Source of the DNA: Sequoia sempervirens
Taxonomy: Eukaryota; Streptophyta; Pinopsida; Cupressales; Cupressaceae
Direction of reading: 5' to 3'
Assembly: GCA_007258455.2 (NCBI GenBank)
Contig: VDFB02270651.1
Coordinates: 494,148,320 to 494,212,319, forward strand
DNA: 64,000 nt
Of this stretch, positions 47,972 to 59,919 are shown piece after piece; the stretch's first letter is position 1, and every line of letters begins with the position of its first letter. A model generated the notes under the pieces. The model saw nothing but the letters and a program-made list of their open reading frames with translations, searched no databases and was not told where the DNA came from. A program made the position numbers and the translations under genes.

Positions 47972-47992
47972 ATTTTTGGGGTTATGTGGATT
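47972..47992. repeat. 21-bp direct repeat, right copy
   Basis: Exact copy of 43923-43943; the RNase H frame continues from here. Confidence 0.92.
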
Positions 47993-48965
47993 CTATAGAA
48001 GATTTGTGAAAGGGTATTCTCATCAAGCAGCACCTCTCACAGATCTTACAAAGAAGGGAGCTTTTCTTTGGACTAAGCAAGCACAAGAGGTTTTTGATAA
48101 GTTTAAACAAATCATGAGTTCATGTCCAGTATTGGCACTTCCAGATTTTTCAAAACCTTTTGAATTACAATGTGATGCTTTAGGAGAAGGTGTTGGAGCT
48201 GTCCTAATGCAAGACAAACACCCTATTGTCTTCGAGAGCCGAAAGTTGAGAGGGGCAGAAAAAACTTACTCTATTTATGACAAAGAGGTGCTTGCCATCA
48301 TGCATGCTTTGTCTAAATTCCGTCAATACTTGGTGGGAAGTAAATTTGTTGTTAAGACTAACCACAATAGTCTTAAACATTTCATGTGCCAAAAGGAATT
48401 GAATGAAAGGCAGCAAAAATGGGTAAGTAAACTCCAAGCATATGACTTTGACATTGAATATGTCAAAAGAAAAAATAATATAGTGGCTGATGCTCTTTCT
48501 AGAAGGCCTCATTTGCAGTCAATTTGTGAGTTATCAGCAGATTGGAAGGAATTAATTGCTGCTGATTATGTTAAAAATCAGTTTGCAACCAACTTGTTAG
48601 AAGGTCATTTAGTTGATGAAAGGTATAAGTTGGTTGATGGATTAATTTATTATAAAGATAGAATCTTTTTAGTGCAAGAATCTAAGCTTAAGAAGAAGAT
48701 TCTACAATCTTTTCATGATGTTCCCCTTGCTGGTCATCAAGGGATTTTCAAGACTTATAAACAGATTCATGAAAGATTCACTTGGAAAGGGTTGAAAGAA
48801 GAAGTCTTGAATTACATTAGAGAGTGTCCTATTTGTCAAAGAAATAAAAATGAACACTCTTATCCAGCTGGTCTACTTCAGCCTTTGCCCATTCCAAATC
48901 AAAAGTGGGAAAGTATTGCCATGGACTTTATCGCGAGGGTTGCGCTACAAGGTGCAAGGGCGTGA
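47972..48965 (+). pseudogene. RNase H and integrase N-terminus of the Gypsy element
   Basis: Continues the RT: GLCGFYRRFVKGYSHQAAPL, then RNase H with CDALGEGVGAVL, YSIYDKEVLAI, KTNHNSLKHF (usually TDH, so a catalytic-type Asp is Asn) and NNIVADALSR. The integrase zinc domain follows, with HDVPLAGHQGIF and CPICQRN (HHCC), then WESIAMDFI. The frame is lost near 48945 (TGA at 48963-48965). Confidence 0.9.
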
Positions 48966-49465
48966 TTGTATACTTGTGGTGGGCTAATGAAATTTTGCTC
49001 GATGCTTTTCTTTGTTACCGCTTCATTTACAGCAGCTCAAGTGGCTGAGTTGTTTTTTAGAGAGGTGTTCCGTTTGCATGGGTTGCCTAAAACAATTGTC
49101 AGTGATAGGGACAGCAAGTTCCTAAGTGTTTTTTGGCAGGAGATCTTCAGATTGAGTGGGACAGTGCTTACTCCAAGCACAAGTTATCACCCACAAACAG
49201 ATGGGCAATCAGAAATTGTTAACAAGTGGTTAGAGGGCTACCTAAGGAACTGTGTTTCAGGACAGCAGCGAGCTTGGATTAAATGGCTTCATTTAGGAGA
49301 GTATTGTTACAACTCTTCTTATCACATGTCAATTAAGATGTCTCCTTTTAAGGCTCTTTATGGTTATGAGGCGACTAACTTTGTTGATCTAGTGTTTGGT
49401 GATAGTAGAGCCCCACAACGCCTGAATATGTTACAACAAAGCAAGACTGTCACGGAAATCTCTTA
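48966..49465 (+). pseudogene. Integrase catalytic core of the Gypsy element
   Basis: In a shifted frame: FREVFRLHGLPKTIVSDRD (second catalytic Asp), FLSVFWQEIF, then SYHPQTDGQSEIVNKWLE (catalytic Glu) and KMSPFKALYGYE. The segment between the first Asp region and this part is garbled, so integrase is inactive. Confidence 0.88.
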
Positions 49466-49965
49466 AAGGAAAATCTGCAACAAGCTCAAAATCGAAGTTA
49501 TATTTGATCAGCGGCGTGTTGAAGGTCTTTTGGCCGTTGGGGACATGGTCTATTTGAGGCTTTGAAACCATATAGACAATCTTCTCTCAAGAGAGTGGTG
49601 CAAAAAGTTGAAACCAAGTTTTTATAATTTTCCTTTCAAAATCACAAAATGATTGGTGAAGTTGCTTATGAGTTGGAACTTCCGGTAGAAAACAAAATAC
49701 ATAATGTTTTTCATTGTCACCGCCTCAAGAGAGCAGTGAGACACAATATTGGTGGCTATCGAGTACCTCGTGGATGAGGAAGGTCCGTTAGTGTTTGCGA
49801 TTCTGATGAAATCATGATACTAGAAACGTTCTTTGAGGAGAAGGAACAATCAAAAGAATATTTGGTTAAATGGAGAATTTGCCTTTGGAAGATATACGTG
49901 GAAGGTGAACAGATTTTGTTGCATCCATCTTTTTAGGTTGCTTGGGACAGTAATTTAGAGGAGGG
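49466..49965 (+). pseudogene. Integrase C-terminus and degraded chromodomain
   Basis: Frame-shifted pieces: VGDMVYLRL, VAYELELPVENKIHNVFHC and HRLKRAV, then a chromodomain-like ILETFFEEKEQSKEYLVKWR (about 49820-49880) with its aromatic part broken by a stop near 49935. Chromodomains direct chromovirus integration to heterochromatin. A polypurine tract (AGAGGAGGG) precedes the LTR at 49966. Confidence 0.75.
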
Positions 49966-51713
49966 CGTAATGTCCCTTCTCATCGTGTCGACACAATTCA
50001 TCGATCTATTAGGAACCCGTGGTGGAATGAGTGAGAGAATGGGGTTTAAGTGGCTTGAGTTTTGTGGCGGCATTTCATGTTATTTACTATTTATAGTAAA
50101 TGCTAGTTATGTGATTCATGGAGTTATCTATTCTGATAACTATAGGTTGGGCGATTATTGTTATTATGGTTTGGTCTTGAGAAAACTTTAATTGGTGAAA
50201 AATATTTAATTAAAGGCATTATGTTTTAATTCACTGTTGACACCCCCCTTGGCCTAAGGAGATAACTTAAGTTGTTTTTAAAGTGGGGCCATGAAGGGTA
50301 CGCCTTCATTATAAGGTTATTTATTCTTTATTCAAATATTTCCTCAACTTGAAATTGGACGCCACTTTTATAAATGTTACTTTTTGAATAAAGTGAATTT
50401 CTCATGAGGCTTTTGGGACGCCACTTTGAGAAGTTGAATGGTTTTTGGATTTCAAAGGGACTCCTGTGTCTTTTGATCTGCTTCTCAGGCAATTGAAGAG
50501 TTTTGGTGAGCTCTTTTTATTGAAGGCTTTTGCTCCAGCATTTCATCCATGAAAATTATGCTAAAGTTATGCTGTCGAAATGACAATTGACATATTGCTT
50601 CGAGGATGTCTACCTCCTAGCTTTTCATCCAATTTCGTGTTTGCAATATAACACCTAGTTGGCTACATTGCTGCTTCTCAACATCAGACTAGCAGATTGA
50701 GCATCAAAGATTGAAGATTTTGGAGTTTTTTCACAGTTCTGGTTTCCTGGTTTTTACACAGCTGAAGCTGATTTTTGCTCATATCAATTTGAGTGATTTT
50801 ATTTTCATTCTGGGTATTTTGGCAATCAATTTGTTGACTCAAGGCGCCATCTTTCACCAAGAATTGGAATTTAATTCCAGGTATTCATTTTTATCTTGCA
50901 AAGTCGATTTTCCAAGGAGGCCGTACATTTCAGTTTGCATTGGGAATTGTGCCAAAAAATAAAGAACGTGATTTGCTGCTGTTTCTTCCTCCTGGTTTGG
51001 TCGCCTACCTTCTGAGAGACCTTTGCAACTGATTTCAGTCAATTCGGAGGTGAAATGAGTGAGTTATGAGTATTTTACTGTTTTCCAGTTTGCTGTTATA
51101 AATTTCCAGAACTCAGGATTTTACATCAGATTTATCAGTTTCCAGTTTTAATCATTTTTCAGTCATTGGAAAGCAAAGAACATTGTTAGAATTCATTCTT
51201 ATCTCCTTATCTCATTTCTCTATCATTGTAATTCATGTATTTGCAGTCATTTTGAATTGTAAGGTTCTGATTAGTAGTACTAATCTAACCCATTATTATT
51301 GCTGCAACTATTTGATTAAATTCTCATTAAAGTCCCCTGGATGGTTTACCGCCAGTGTGGTTAAATTGATTGTAACTCTTGTACCCACTCAAAGTGGTGA
51401 ATCCCCACAGTTCCGTGGATGCCCGCCGCAGCGGATGAATTGTTTCTAGTGTAATCTTTTCCCCCCACTGTTTGGTGGTAGCGTGGAATTGCTTTTCATG
51501 GCTGGTTATCCACCTATCTGTTTATAATTTCAACTTTCTTCACTCCGTCATATGTTAGCACCTCGCCCTTAGTGGGATCTTGAGTGCACATTCTTGACGT
51601 TGAGTAGTTATTCAATTCAAGTTCAGTTTTCAGTTTGATGCTAACGCTAATCTAGTCAACTAGTGTTGGTTTGTGTTATGATAATTCAAGAAAAAATTGG
51701 TTAGCATATTTCA
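49966..51713 (+). repeat. 3' LTR of the Gypsy element
   Basis: 1,748 bp. The first base is C instead of T (CGTAATGTCCC). The palindromic TATA-like motif is at 50082-50101. It ends ATTTCA, followed by ATCAA. Confidence 0.95.
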
Positions 51714-51718
51714 ATCAA
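51714..51718. repeat. Target site duplication, right (ATCAA)
   Basis: Matches 39314-39318. Confidence 0.92.
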
Positions 51719-52147
51719 CTAAGGGTTTACCTACCAAATCCCATTCTAACTTGACTAAGTTCGACCACCCTAGTCCGTGAGTGTGTGAAAGCTCAATTAG
51801 GCTTCATTCAAGGTTACCCGACCAAACACTTCTCAATGATACTTCCCCTCCCTTCCGAAGGCGTGAACCTGTACTTGCATCCAACTTGGTATATTTGCAA
51901 TGGTAGTTAGATGTTCACATGAAATCCACTTTCATCATAAAACATTAGAATATTACTATTACAATACATATTTTTTCACTGTACTTCATCAATATAAACA
52001 TAATTACTCCTTCAAAGCAATAATAACTTAATACCTATTTCAGTATTCCATTCTTTTATCAAACATATCGGAATCATGATTGCATTTATCATCCTATTTA
52101 CCTGTGAAGGTAAAAGTAACTTAGTAACAACAAGACGGGGTGTGACA
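51719..52147 (-). repeat. Right end of the solo LTR
   Basis: No gene. It continues the LTR sequence interrupted at 39318 and ends ACGGGGTGTGACA. Confidence 0.7.
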
Positions 52148-52152
52148 TGAAA
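52148..52152. repeat. Target site duplication, right (TGAAA)
   Basis: Matches 34939-34943. Confidence 0.85.
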
Positions 52153-53910
52153 CACCATTAAATTATATTACAGGCCTTTACAAAGTCAATTTTGAAGATG
52201 GACATTCATTCTATACATTACCATATTGCAAGGACATTGTCAAGAATATATGTGCATTGATTAAACCTAGTTTGCTCAGGTTGAACCATGAGTGAGGAGA
52301 TCTCTAATTCATATGGCTAAATGCTTGACGATAATATTTTAGGAGACATTCAAAAGGTTGATGGGTCTCCAATTGTAGATTAAATTCAAATGCCTAGTTT
52401 AAGTATGAATTTGACATTTATCTTTGTTAATGATAGGACCTAAAGATATGGTATGAAAGCTTCTAGATAGATCTTGAAAAAATTGTGGCCATTATCATAC
52501 CAAAATATTTTGTAGAATTCAAAGGAAAATCTATTGCAACTAGGAACTTTGTCATTGGTGATGTCAAATGTAGTTGAGAAGAGCTCCTTCTAGGGTAGGA
52601 TTTAGTTACAAGTTGCAACTTAGCTGATGGAAAGGCTAAAATGGCCACATCCAAGTAGGTCTTAAGTGCCTCATTCTTTTTAGGTGAAGAGGCTTGAGCA
52701 TGGAAGACCTTGGTACAATGTTGGATAGGCATTCAAGACATTAAGAATCAGGAAGAAACATTGATTGACTTCTTTGATGCATTTATTTTTTTAGTTGAAT
52801 TTTTAGGTTTTGGAGCTTGAAAAAGTTCTTTTACAACACAATTTCTTAGCTCTCTTGGTGGTGTAAACATCAACAAATGCACAAGGTGGTGATGATTAGC
52901 CACTTGAATTTGGAAGGGTTTGTGAAAAGGTGCCATTTTGAGTTGATCGGTTGATTGGTTGAACTTTGAGGACATGGTTAAATAGGACTTATGGTGTATC
53001 CTTTCTAATTGGTGAAGAAACATTATCTGAAAATGGTTAGTATGAGTGACGGCGTTAGACCACTATTCAATCTACCTAGCATCCTCTTTTAGCCATGGCA
53101 CCAAGTTCGAAGCATGTTGGATATGGGACAATGTGGTCTTGTGATGGAACAATAATGTGTTCAAATAGAATTGAGAATTTCCAACCTTAGGAGTTTGAAT
53201 GCTCCATTCAATTTTAAAGAAGATTTATGAGTGGTTAGAAAGAATACAATATGACAAGGGTTCCATTAATAGTGAGTAAAAATAGTACAATTGGGTCAAC
53301 ACAATACACAATCAAATCACTTACGAATTATTTTAGACCTACTACACATGTTGGACCATTTTTACCAAATGGTAGATGTATTTTAGTAGCAAAGATAGGG
53401 GTTATAAAGGCCCAATATACTACACATGTAGAACCATGTATCCTTTTTGCTAGTTTTCTATCTTATAGGTAAGTGGCCTTTCTTATTGGATGCCACCTCA
53501 ACCATATTAAAGTTCCCATTAAAGATCCATTAGGTTGATGGCAGTTCATTTGTAACTCATAGCTAGAGAAATATCCTTCTAGCTGCACCATTTTAGGCAT
53601 ATATATTGACAAAGCTGAAGGCTCTATTATATATATTGAAAAGGACTCGCAAATCTTTGTTAGATATGTCACAACCATAGGTAACATAGTGGGAATGCCA
53701 CTTGGCATTACGAAAGATTACTATGCCACCTTGACTTGCTCATGATTATTAATGAAAAATAGACTATTTGACCATATGACACAACACACAATTGAAAGAA
53801 AAAACCCAAAAATATTAATCTCCTAAAGACAAAATGTTTAGAGGCGACACCATGAGTTTGCAATTTGGGTCAATCAAACTCCTCATATTCCATGAGATGC
53901 AATTAATGAA
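52153..53910 (-). pseudogene. L1-type LINE ORF2: endonuclease and RT 5' half
   Basis: Read on the - strand: ISWNMRSL near 53905-53880, the usual start of the L1 endonuclease (WNVRGL). A degraded endonuclease follows, then ITNDKVPSCNRFSFEFYKIFW (about 52570-52500, the RT NDKAPGPDGF motif), YILDNVLA near 52240 and FKIDFVKA near 52185 (the RT LKLDFEKA motif). The next part of the RT lies at 34943, beyond the solo LTR. Heavily broken. Confidence 0.72.
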
Positions 53911-55150
53911 AATGAGGGTCTAAAGAAATTTCCTTAAGAGTCCAACCCTTGTAAAGAAGAAAAAGTATTTTCCCAAATTGACTCTAGCTCTTAGGAGATA
54001 ATGTTCCAAACTACAGTTTCTATTTTTAGGAACATATTCCCCATCCTCTTCCTCCCTTTGGTTGAGAAGAAATTTGAACGACTAACTCTCAAGGATTAAA
54101 AACATCATAGGGAGTGGAATTCTGGTGTATAGAGGTTTACTAGCCTCTTTTAAGGACTTGCTAGGAGGACATGTGGGCTTTGGTTGAACATTGAATTCTT
54201 GCTTTTCTTTGTCAATGGCCCATGGTTGATAAGGTATTGTTTCCTTTGTTGCTTTGTCCTTGGGTTGTGGTTGAGAGTAGCCCTTGGACATTGATTTGGC
54301 AATCAAACTATTATTGGGTCCAACATTGTTGAATTCAAAGCCTTTGTTGGGACCATTACAACTATTTTTATGACTTACTACAATATTCCAACCAAATTTA
54401 GTTTTCGTTGCCTTATTAATTGATGAGGAGGTTGTTTTGGGTTTGTGGGCAACTAATGTATAATCTCTGATTTTATTTGTCAAAGACCTGGGACCAAAAA
54501 CAAGTGTTAGGCAAGCTGATATATAAAACACGTTGCACATGGCACATGTCACAAATTTGTATGTTGAGTTTTTAAAAACTTTTGGGAGAGGTCTATCTTC
54601 ACAGAAGCTTGACTTGTGGTTGAGCCGAATAATTTTTTTCTAACTCAAATCATACCACCCTCCCAAGGGAGGAAGCAATATGGTTAACAATCAACCAACA
54701 AGACAATGACAACATAGGAATCTTGACCCATATATACACTTTGAGATCCTATTGGTTAAACACAACAAAATCCCTTGTCTTGGAGAGAAAACAAAGAAAG
54801 AATAACACATATAGTAGGGGCCATGTGGAAGGATTGCATATGCATGGTTAGTTTTTGCAAAGTAGAAGATAAGTTATTTTTGGTTAAGTTTTGGAAGCAT
54901 CAAGATTAACCCCATGGAGAACCCATGTAGTGTTTGCATAATTGTGGAACATATTTTTAGATGGTATGCAATAGGCAAAGTAACAAATGAATGTAAATTG
55001 CTCGAACCATTTACAAGCATTATCAAAATTTGGGAGTGAAAGAACATCTAGTAGGTTATGAGAAGTTATACCTCATGGATTACCTTGGGGAAAAAATTGT
55101 GAGGTTGCTTGTTTGGTGGTGCCATCACTCACTCAAATTCTTGTCACTCT
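53911..55150 (-). pseudogene. L1-type LINE ORF1 (DUF4283 and zinc knuckle type)
   Basis: On the - strand, VYIWVKIPMLSLSCW (about 54740-54690) matches the conserved VWVRLPGLPLHYW block of plant L1 ORF1. It is followed by a Cys-rich CAMCNVFYISAC (about 54545-54510), a degenerate CCHC knuckle, then a Lys/Pro-rich tail (open frame 54552-54082) up to the endonuclease. ORF1 proteins bind LINE RNA. A candidate start MAPPNKQPHNFF lies near 55126. Confidence 0.6.
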
Positions 55151-55680
55151 GCTATTGACAACCAAAGAGAAAGGTATGGTTGCCATTAAAAGAGTTAGCT
55201 GCTCTAAGAGTAATAAAGCCTTTGTTTTTTTGCAATATATACAAGATTGATTAAAAAATCCCACTAGAAAATTACAAATAGATATGACAAAAATATAAAA
55301 CAAAGAACACATGCACACAACCCAAAACCAATCTCCATCAATATAGAGGCATTTAAAAACATTAACAAAATTAGAGATTGAAAGAACATCCAAAAACTGA
55401 TTAGAAGCTGAACCTCATGAAATAACTTGGGGACAAATTGGTGAGGTTGTTTCTTTGGTGGTGTCATTGAAAGTGATATTGACAACCAAAGAGAAAGGAA
55501 TAGTTACCATTAAAAAGAGCTAATTGCTCTGAAAATGGATACCCTAAAACTTTTGCAATAAATACAAAGCAAGCTTAAAAAATACCATTACAAAATTACA
55601 AATAGACATGACAAAATATAAAACAAAAATACATGCATATAATCTTAAACTAACCTCCATTACTTTATTCCCACTTCTAA
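55010..55680 (-). repeat. Tandem duplication (about 340 bp) at the LINE 5' end
   Basis: Segments beginning near 55020 and 55362 share GTGAGGTTG and GACAACCAAAGAGAAAGG, a TTACAAATAGA block, and the candidate ORF1 start (MAPPNKQPH in one, MTPPKKQPH in the other). Diverged at many bases. Confidence 0.7.
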
Positions 55681-57335
55681 TTGCCCAATGTTAAGATTTC
55701 TTTTCAATGTTTTTGGTCGTTAAATAGATGAAATATCTCAATTTTAATCTAATCCCCTATGTTTAGAGTTTAATGCATTTAGAGCCTTTTTATATTTATT
55801 ACAGAAATTGGATATTGAGTAATTTTGGAAATGAAGGAATTGGTTTATTAAATAGTTTGTGCAAAAAGTATGAGATTTATATTATTTTATTTTGACTTTA
55901 AGGAAACTTGATTTGTATGGTATACAGATTCTAGACACTCCAAACTTATTGGTAGATAATTTAGCTGCAAAAAGAAGCACTATTGTTATCCAAGAGCAAG
56001 CAAGTGATGGATGGCCGTTTTCTTGCTGCTGATTTCTAAGAGTTTTATTGGAGGATACCCCGTGCTTTGAATATAATTTGTGTAAATATATGATAAAATT
56101 GTACAAGAATGAAAATAATGATTCAAAACTATTATATATTGCAATAAAAATGCAATTTCAATTGTAAAGGCCTAATGGCTTATTCATTGCTCATTGTATT
56201 CTTATTTATTTAATCACATTTATTATTAAATTGTTTCCACTTTCTTATTATTTTTATGCAAGCTTTCCTTTTTAGTAAGACAACCTAGCTTTATTATACT
56301 CATAATAAATAATCATTGCTCATGTATTCTTATTTGTTTAATAATATTTATTATTAAATTGTTTTCACTCCTTATGATTTTTATGCAAGATTTCCTTATT
56401 AGTAAGACAAGCTAGTTTTATTTATACTTAAATAAATAAATAATTAATTTTGTGAAGACAAGCTAGTTTTATTTATACTTAAATAAATAAATAATTAATT
56501 TTGTGTACTTTTGAATCCTTTCTAGCACCTTAATATCAAAGTAGACTTTATTTTTTATATATTTTAATTCATCCCAACACCTTAGTATCAACGTAGATGT
56601 TTTTCTTTGCATTATTTATATTTACTATAAATGAATTTGTAATAGTTCCATACCATTAATCTAAAGGTCATTTTACCTAATTTGATACTTCAAATAAAAT
56701 AATATTTTAGAAATAAATAGAAATTAGGTATTTTAAATTAGATTGGAAGTTATTTCAAGCAATGAAAAATATTGACCTTAATATGATTAGACTACCAAGT
56801 CAAGCGTTTCTTTTATTGACTATGTAATCTTTGTATTTCATTATTCTTTTACAATAAAACATTCTTTTAATAAAATTAAAAAATCTTCTAATAAATTTAA
56901 TTTATCATTCAATAAATATTATCCTTGATTAATCTATTAAATTTGCATTCATGAGCACAATTATTTAAATTAGCAATTTTTTTATTATGTTTAAAGATAA
57001 GTTTTTCAAAGGGACCCAAACCCTATTATAAAGATAAGATCAAATAAAGTATTAGATCCCAACAAACAAACATGAAACTGCTATATGGGTCAACAATACA
57101 ATTGTTAAAAAGCAAAGATTATCACCACAACACTAACAAATAGCACATGGCTAAGCACCCAAAAAAGGTTGGTCAAGGAGCTTGAAACCATAAAGTGTTA
57201 GAGAGCCTTGAACGCTAGTAGTAGACCTTCCCACTAAATTTGTAAAGTCAATTTTCTTCCACTATTCTTCTCCCTTTGTCAGACATGATGTTTTTGGACT
57301 CAATTCATTTCCGCCCTTACCTTTGCAGCTACTTT
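55681..57335. other. AT-rich spacer with small tandem duplications
   Basis: No gene seen. Two diverged copies of about 127 bp start ATTGCTCAT (about 56185 and 56315). A near-perfect tandem pair of about 50 bp, AGACAAGCTAGTTTTATTTA and onward, lies at 56405-56505. The rest is A/T-rich sequence. Confidence 0.7.
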
Positions 57336-58640
57336 TGTTGAACAAGACAACTGAGAGGGGGGGGAAGGGAAGGTCGGGTGAATTAGTTGTAGCAAATTTG
57401 ATCTTTAAAACATTCACCAAAATTTAAATCAATCACAAATCCTTTACTCTGCTAAAATGATTAAACAGTAAGCGCAAAGGTAGAAACTAAAAAGTAACAC
57501 ACATACAATAACACCAGATTTATGTGGAAAACCCAATAAGGGAAAAACCATAGTTTGGATTAGCCCACAATATAGAGAATATCAAAACCGATTACAAAGG
57601 CTCACTTCCAAAACAACAAGGACTCACTGTCTAGATCAAGACTCATTGTCCAACAAGGGTTAACCACGCAGAGGACTCATTGCGACACAGATACAAAGAA
57701 AATAGAAGAGATAAGTTACACATATAAGACAATCTCAATGCAATAGAGACTTCCACCACGATTCACTCAACCACTTGCAGACATGCATGAATGATAGAGT
57801 ACACCTTCAATTCGCTACTTCTGGAAACTCAACATTTAGATTCCACATTGATCTGCCACACTCTCATCACATACACACTGATTCACATCTATTTCACATT
57901 TATCTACTCTATTTCTTTGCACCACTCTTTGTACACCTATCACCAATATCTCATCATGCATTTATACCATCTTCAACTTTGAAACATATCCAAAGTCGAC
58001 CATCCATCATTGAATTCAAATTAGGTTAGTGCCAAAACATTCTAGGGTGGAATTAGAATGAGGGTGACCCAAACACACGTTTGATGAGGACCCATATAAG
58101 TACCAACACGCTTCATGATCTTCAAGAGTAGTGTTTAACACAAGGTCGACCAAACCAGTGTAAAACACAGAACAATTAAGCACACACAATCGTTGACACG
58201 ATCTAATCTTTCCAAACAAAAAAATTATCTTCAACATGATCAAAACAACTTACCTCTAGAACCACAAATCATAAAACTTGAACAAAAAGAAATTTGGATG
58301 GACTACATTTCTCTTGGACCTCAGCCAAAAACCCTAAAAACCACATTTCACAACTGGTGAACATAACTCGCACTGTACGATGAATCAAAAGCCAAAAATC
58401 TAGATATAGCAGCTTCCAACAACCATGATTAACATATCTGAACCATACGAACATAGGAGCAAATCTCGGAGCAAAACTCAAAGCAAACACAAAATACCTA
58501 CAACCATTCTTTATTACAATTTTCTCAATATCCTCAACATATACAACCAATAACCTGCATCCAAGATATCAATGACAACAACAAGCAGTTGATAACCGAT
58601 TAACTAGTTGACATCAATGACAACACCTTCATTCTTGCAA
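57336..58640 (-). repeat. 3' LTR of the Copia element
   Basis: 1,305 bp; + strand TGTTGAACAAG...TTCTTGCA. It is followed by TCTCCCCCTTTG (58645-58656), the complement of the polypurine tract AAAGGGGGAGA. It matches the right LTR over the visible 850 bp with scattered differences. Confidence 0.92.
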
Positions 58641-59286
58641 TAATCTCCCCCTTTGTCATTGATGGCAACACATGATGTGAAAAACCATTAAAGACAACAT
58701 TCTAGCTTTGAACACACTTATGATTTTTCTTTCTGTTTCTCCCCCTTAGAGGATAGCCATTTTCACATCTTTCTCATCTTAGTAGATAATATTTTTCACA
58801 TCTTCCTCATCTCTCCCTTTGACATCAATGACAAAGGAAAAATATGTTTTACATTGATTTCCCCTTTGACATTAAACACAAAATATTCTTTCAATAACAA
58901 CATGACACTACCTGCTCCCCCTGAGAGGTAGCCACCAAAATATCAGTCCAAAAGAAAGATAGATCCATAGACCCACCAGACTGATGCATCTCCATGTGCA
59001 TCTAGTTCAAGAAAGGAGGGGCAATCACCCCTAACTTCTTTTGGAGATACTCAAAAGTATGTTTAGGAAGAGCCTTTGTAAATATATCAACAATCTGATC
59101 CTTCGTATGTACTTACTCAAGTTTTACTTCATTCTCCACAACCTTCTCTCTCAAGAAGTGATACCTGATAGATATATGCTTTGTCCTTGAGTGCATCACT
59201 GGATTCTTTGAAATGTTAATTGCACTTATATTATCACAAAAGATAGAAATATGATCATCATACATTATTTTGATATCTTTTAATGT
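58641..59286 (-). other. Copia internal sequence after RNase H
   Basis: The polypurine tract complement at 58645-58656, then about 600 bp with several CCCCCTTTGACAT-type variants (58640-58870) that look like repeated degenerate polypurine tracts, and the degraded end of RNase H near 59100-59286. Confidence 0.6.
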
Positions 59287-59786
59287 CTATTTCATCCATA
59301 AAACTTGTGTACAACAAGATGTAACAACAATATACTCAGCTTCAACAGTAGACAAGGAAATTGAATCTTGCTTTTTACTCAACCAAGCTACCAATCTGCA
59401 ACCAAGAAAGAATGCACCACCACTTGTACTTTTTTTGTCATCTACACAACCAACCCAATCTGCATCTGTATAAGCACTTACTGTAAAGTCAATATCCCTA
59501 GGATACCATAAGCCATAATTCAGAGTGTCATTCAAATATCTAAATATTCTCTTAACAACAACATGCGTTCTTTAGGATCTTCTTGAAATCTAGCCGTAAG
59601 ACAAATTGCATGCATAATATCTAGTCTAGTAGCAATCAAATACAACAATCCACCAATCATAGATCTATATTTGCTCTGATCAGCCTTAGGTGAATCATCA
59701 TCTTTACCTAATTTGCAACTAGTCACCATAGGAGTGCATACCGATTTGGAACCATCCATCCCAAACTTCTTTAACATCTCTTGCAT
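59287..59786 (-). pseudogene. Copia RT end and RNase H
   Basis: SMIGGLLYLIATRLDIMHAI and TARFQEDPKE (59786-59540), then the RNase H block AYTDADWVGCVDDKKSTSGG, LGCRLVAWLSKKQDSISLST and VEAEYI (59535-59287). Typical Copia order; a frame change lies between the two pieces. Confidence 0.9.
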
Positions 59787-59919
59787 ACTTTGATTGTGAA
59801 ATAAAAAATTGTTTCTCTATTTGATTAATTTACAACCCAAGAAAGAAATTCATCTCACCAAACATGGACATCTCAAATTCTTTTTGCATTTCTTCCACAA
59901 ACATCTTACACAGTTTCAT

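Larger units (their letters stand above)
39319..51713 (+). mobile_element. Chromovirus-like Ty3/Gypsy retrotransposon
   Basis: LTRs 39319-41075 and 49966-51713, a tRNA-iMet primer site, gag-protease, reverse transcriptase, RNase H, integrase and a degraded chromodomain, in the Ty3/Gypsy order. ATCAA flanks it. A 4.0-kb insert (43944-47971) splits the RT/RNase H junction; without it the element is about 8.4 kb. Confidence 0.95.
34944..52147 (-). mobile_element. Probable solo LTR, split by Gypsy element
   Basis: Begins TGTAACAATCC and ends GGGGTGTGACA on the + strand, flanked by TGAAA on both sides. Without the nested Gypsy element it is about 4.8 kb. No primer site, polypurine tract or coding domain is seen, so a solo LTR is the best reading. 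TATA-like sequences facing the - strand (TATAAATATG, near 37208 and 37822) and the - strand start TGTCACACCCCG suggest - orientation. It interrupts an L1-type LINE. Confidence 0.72.
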
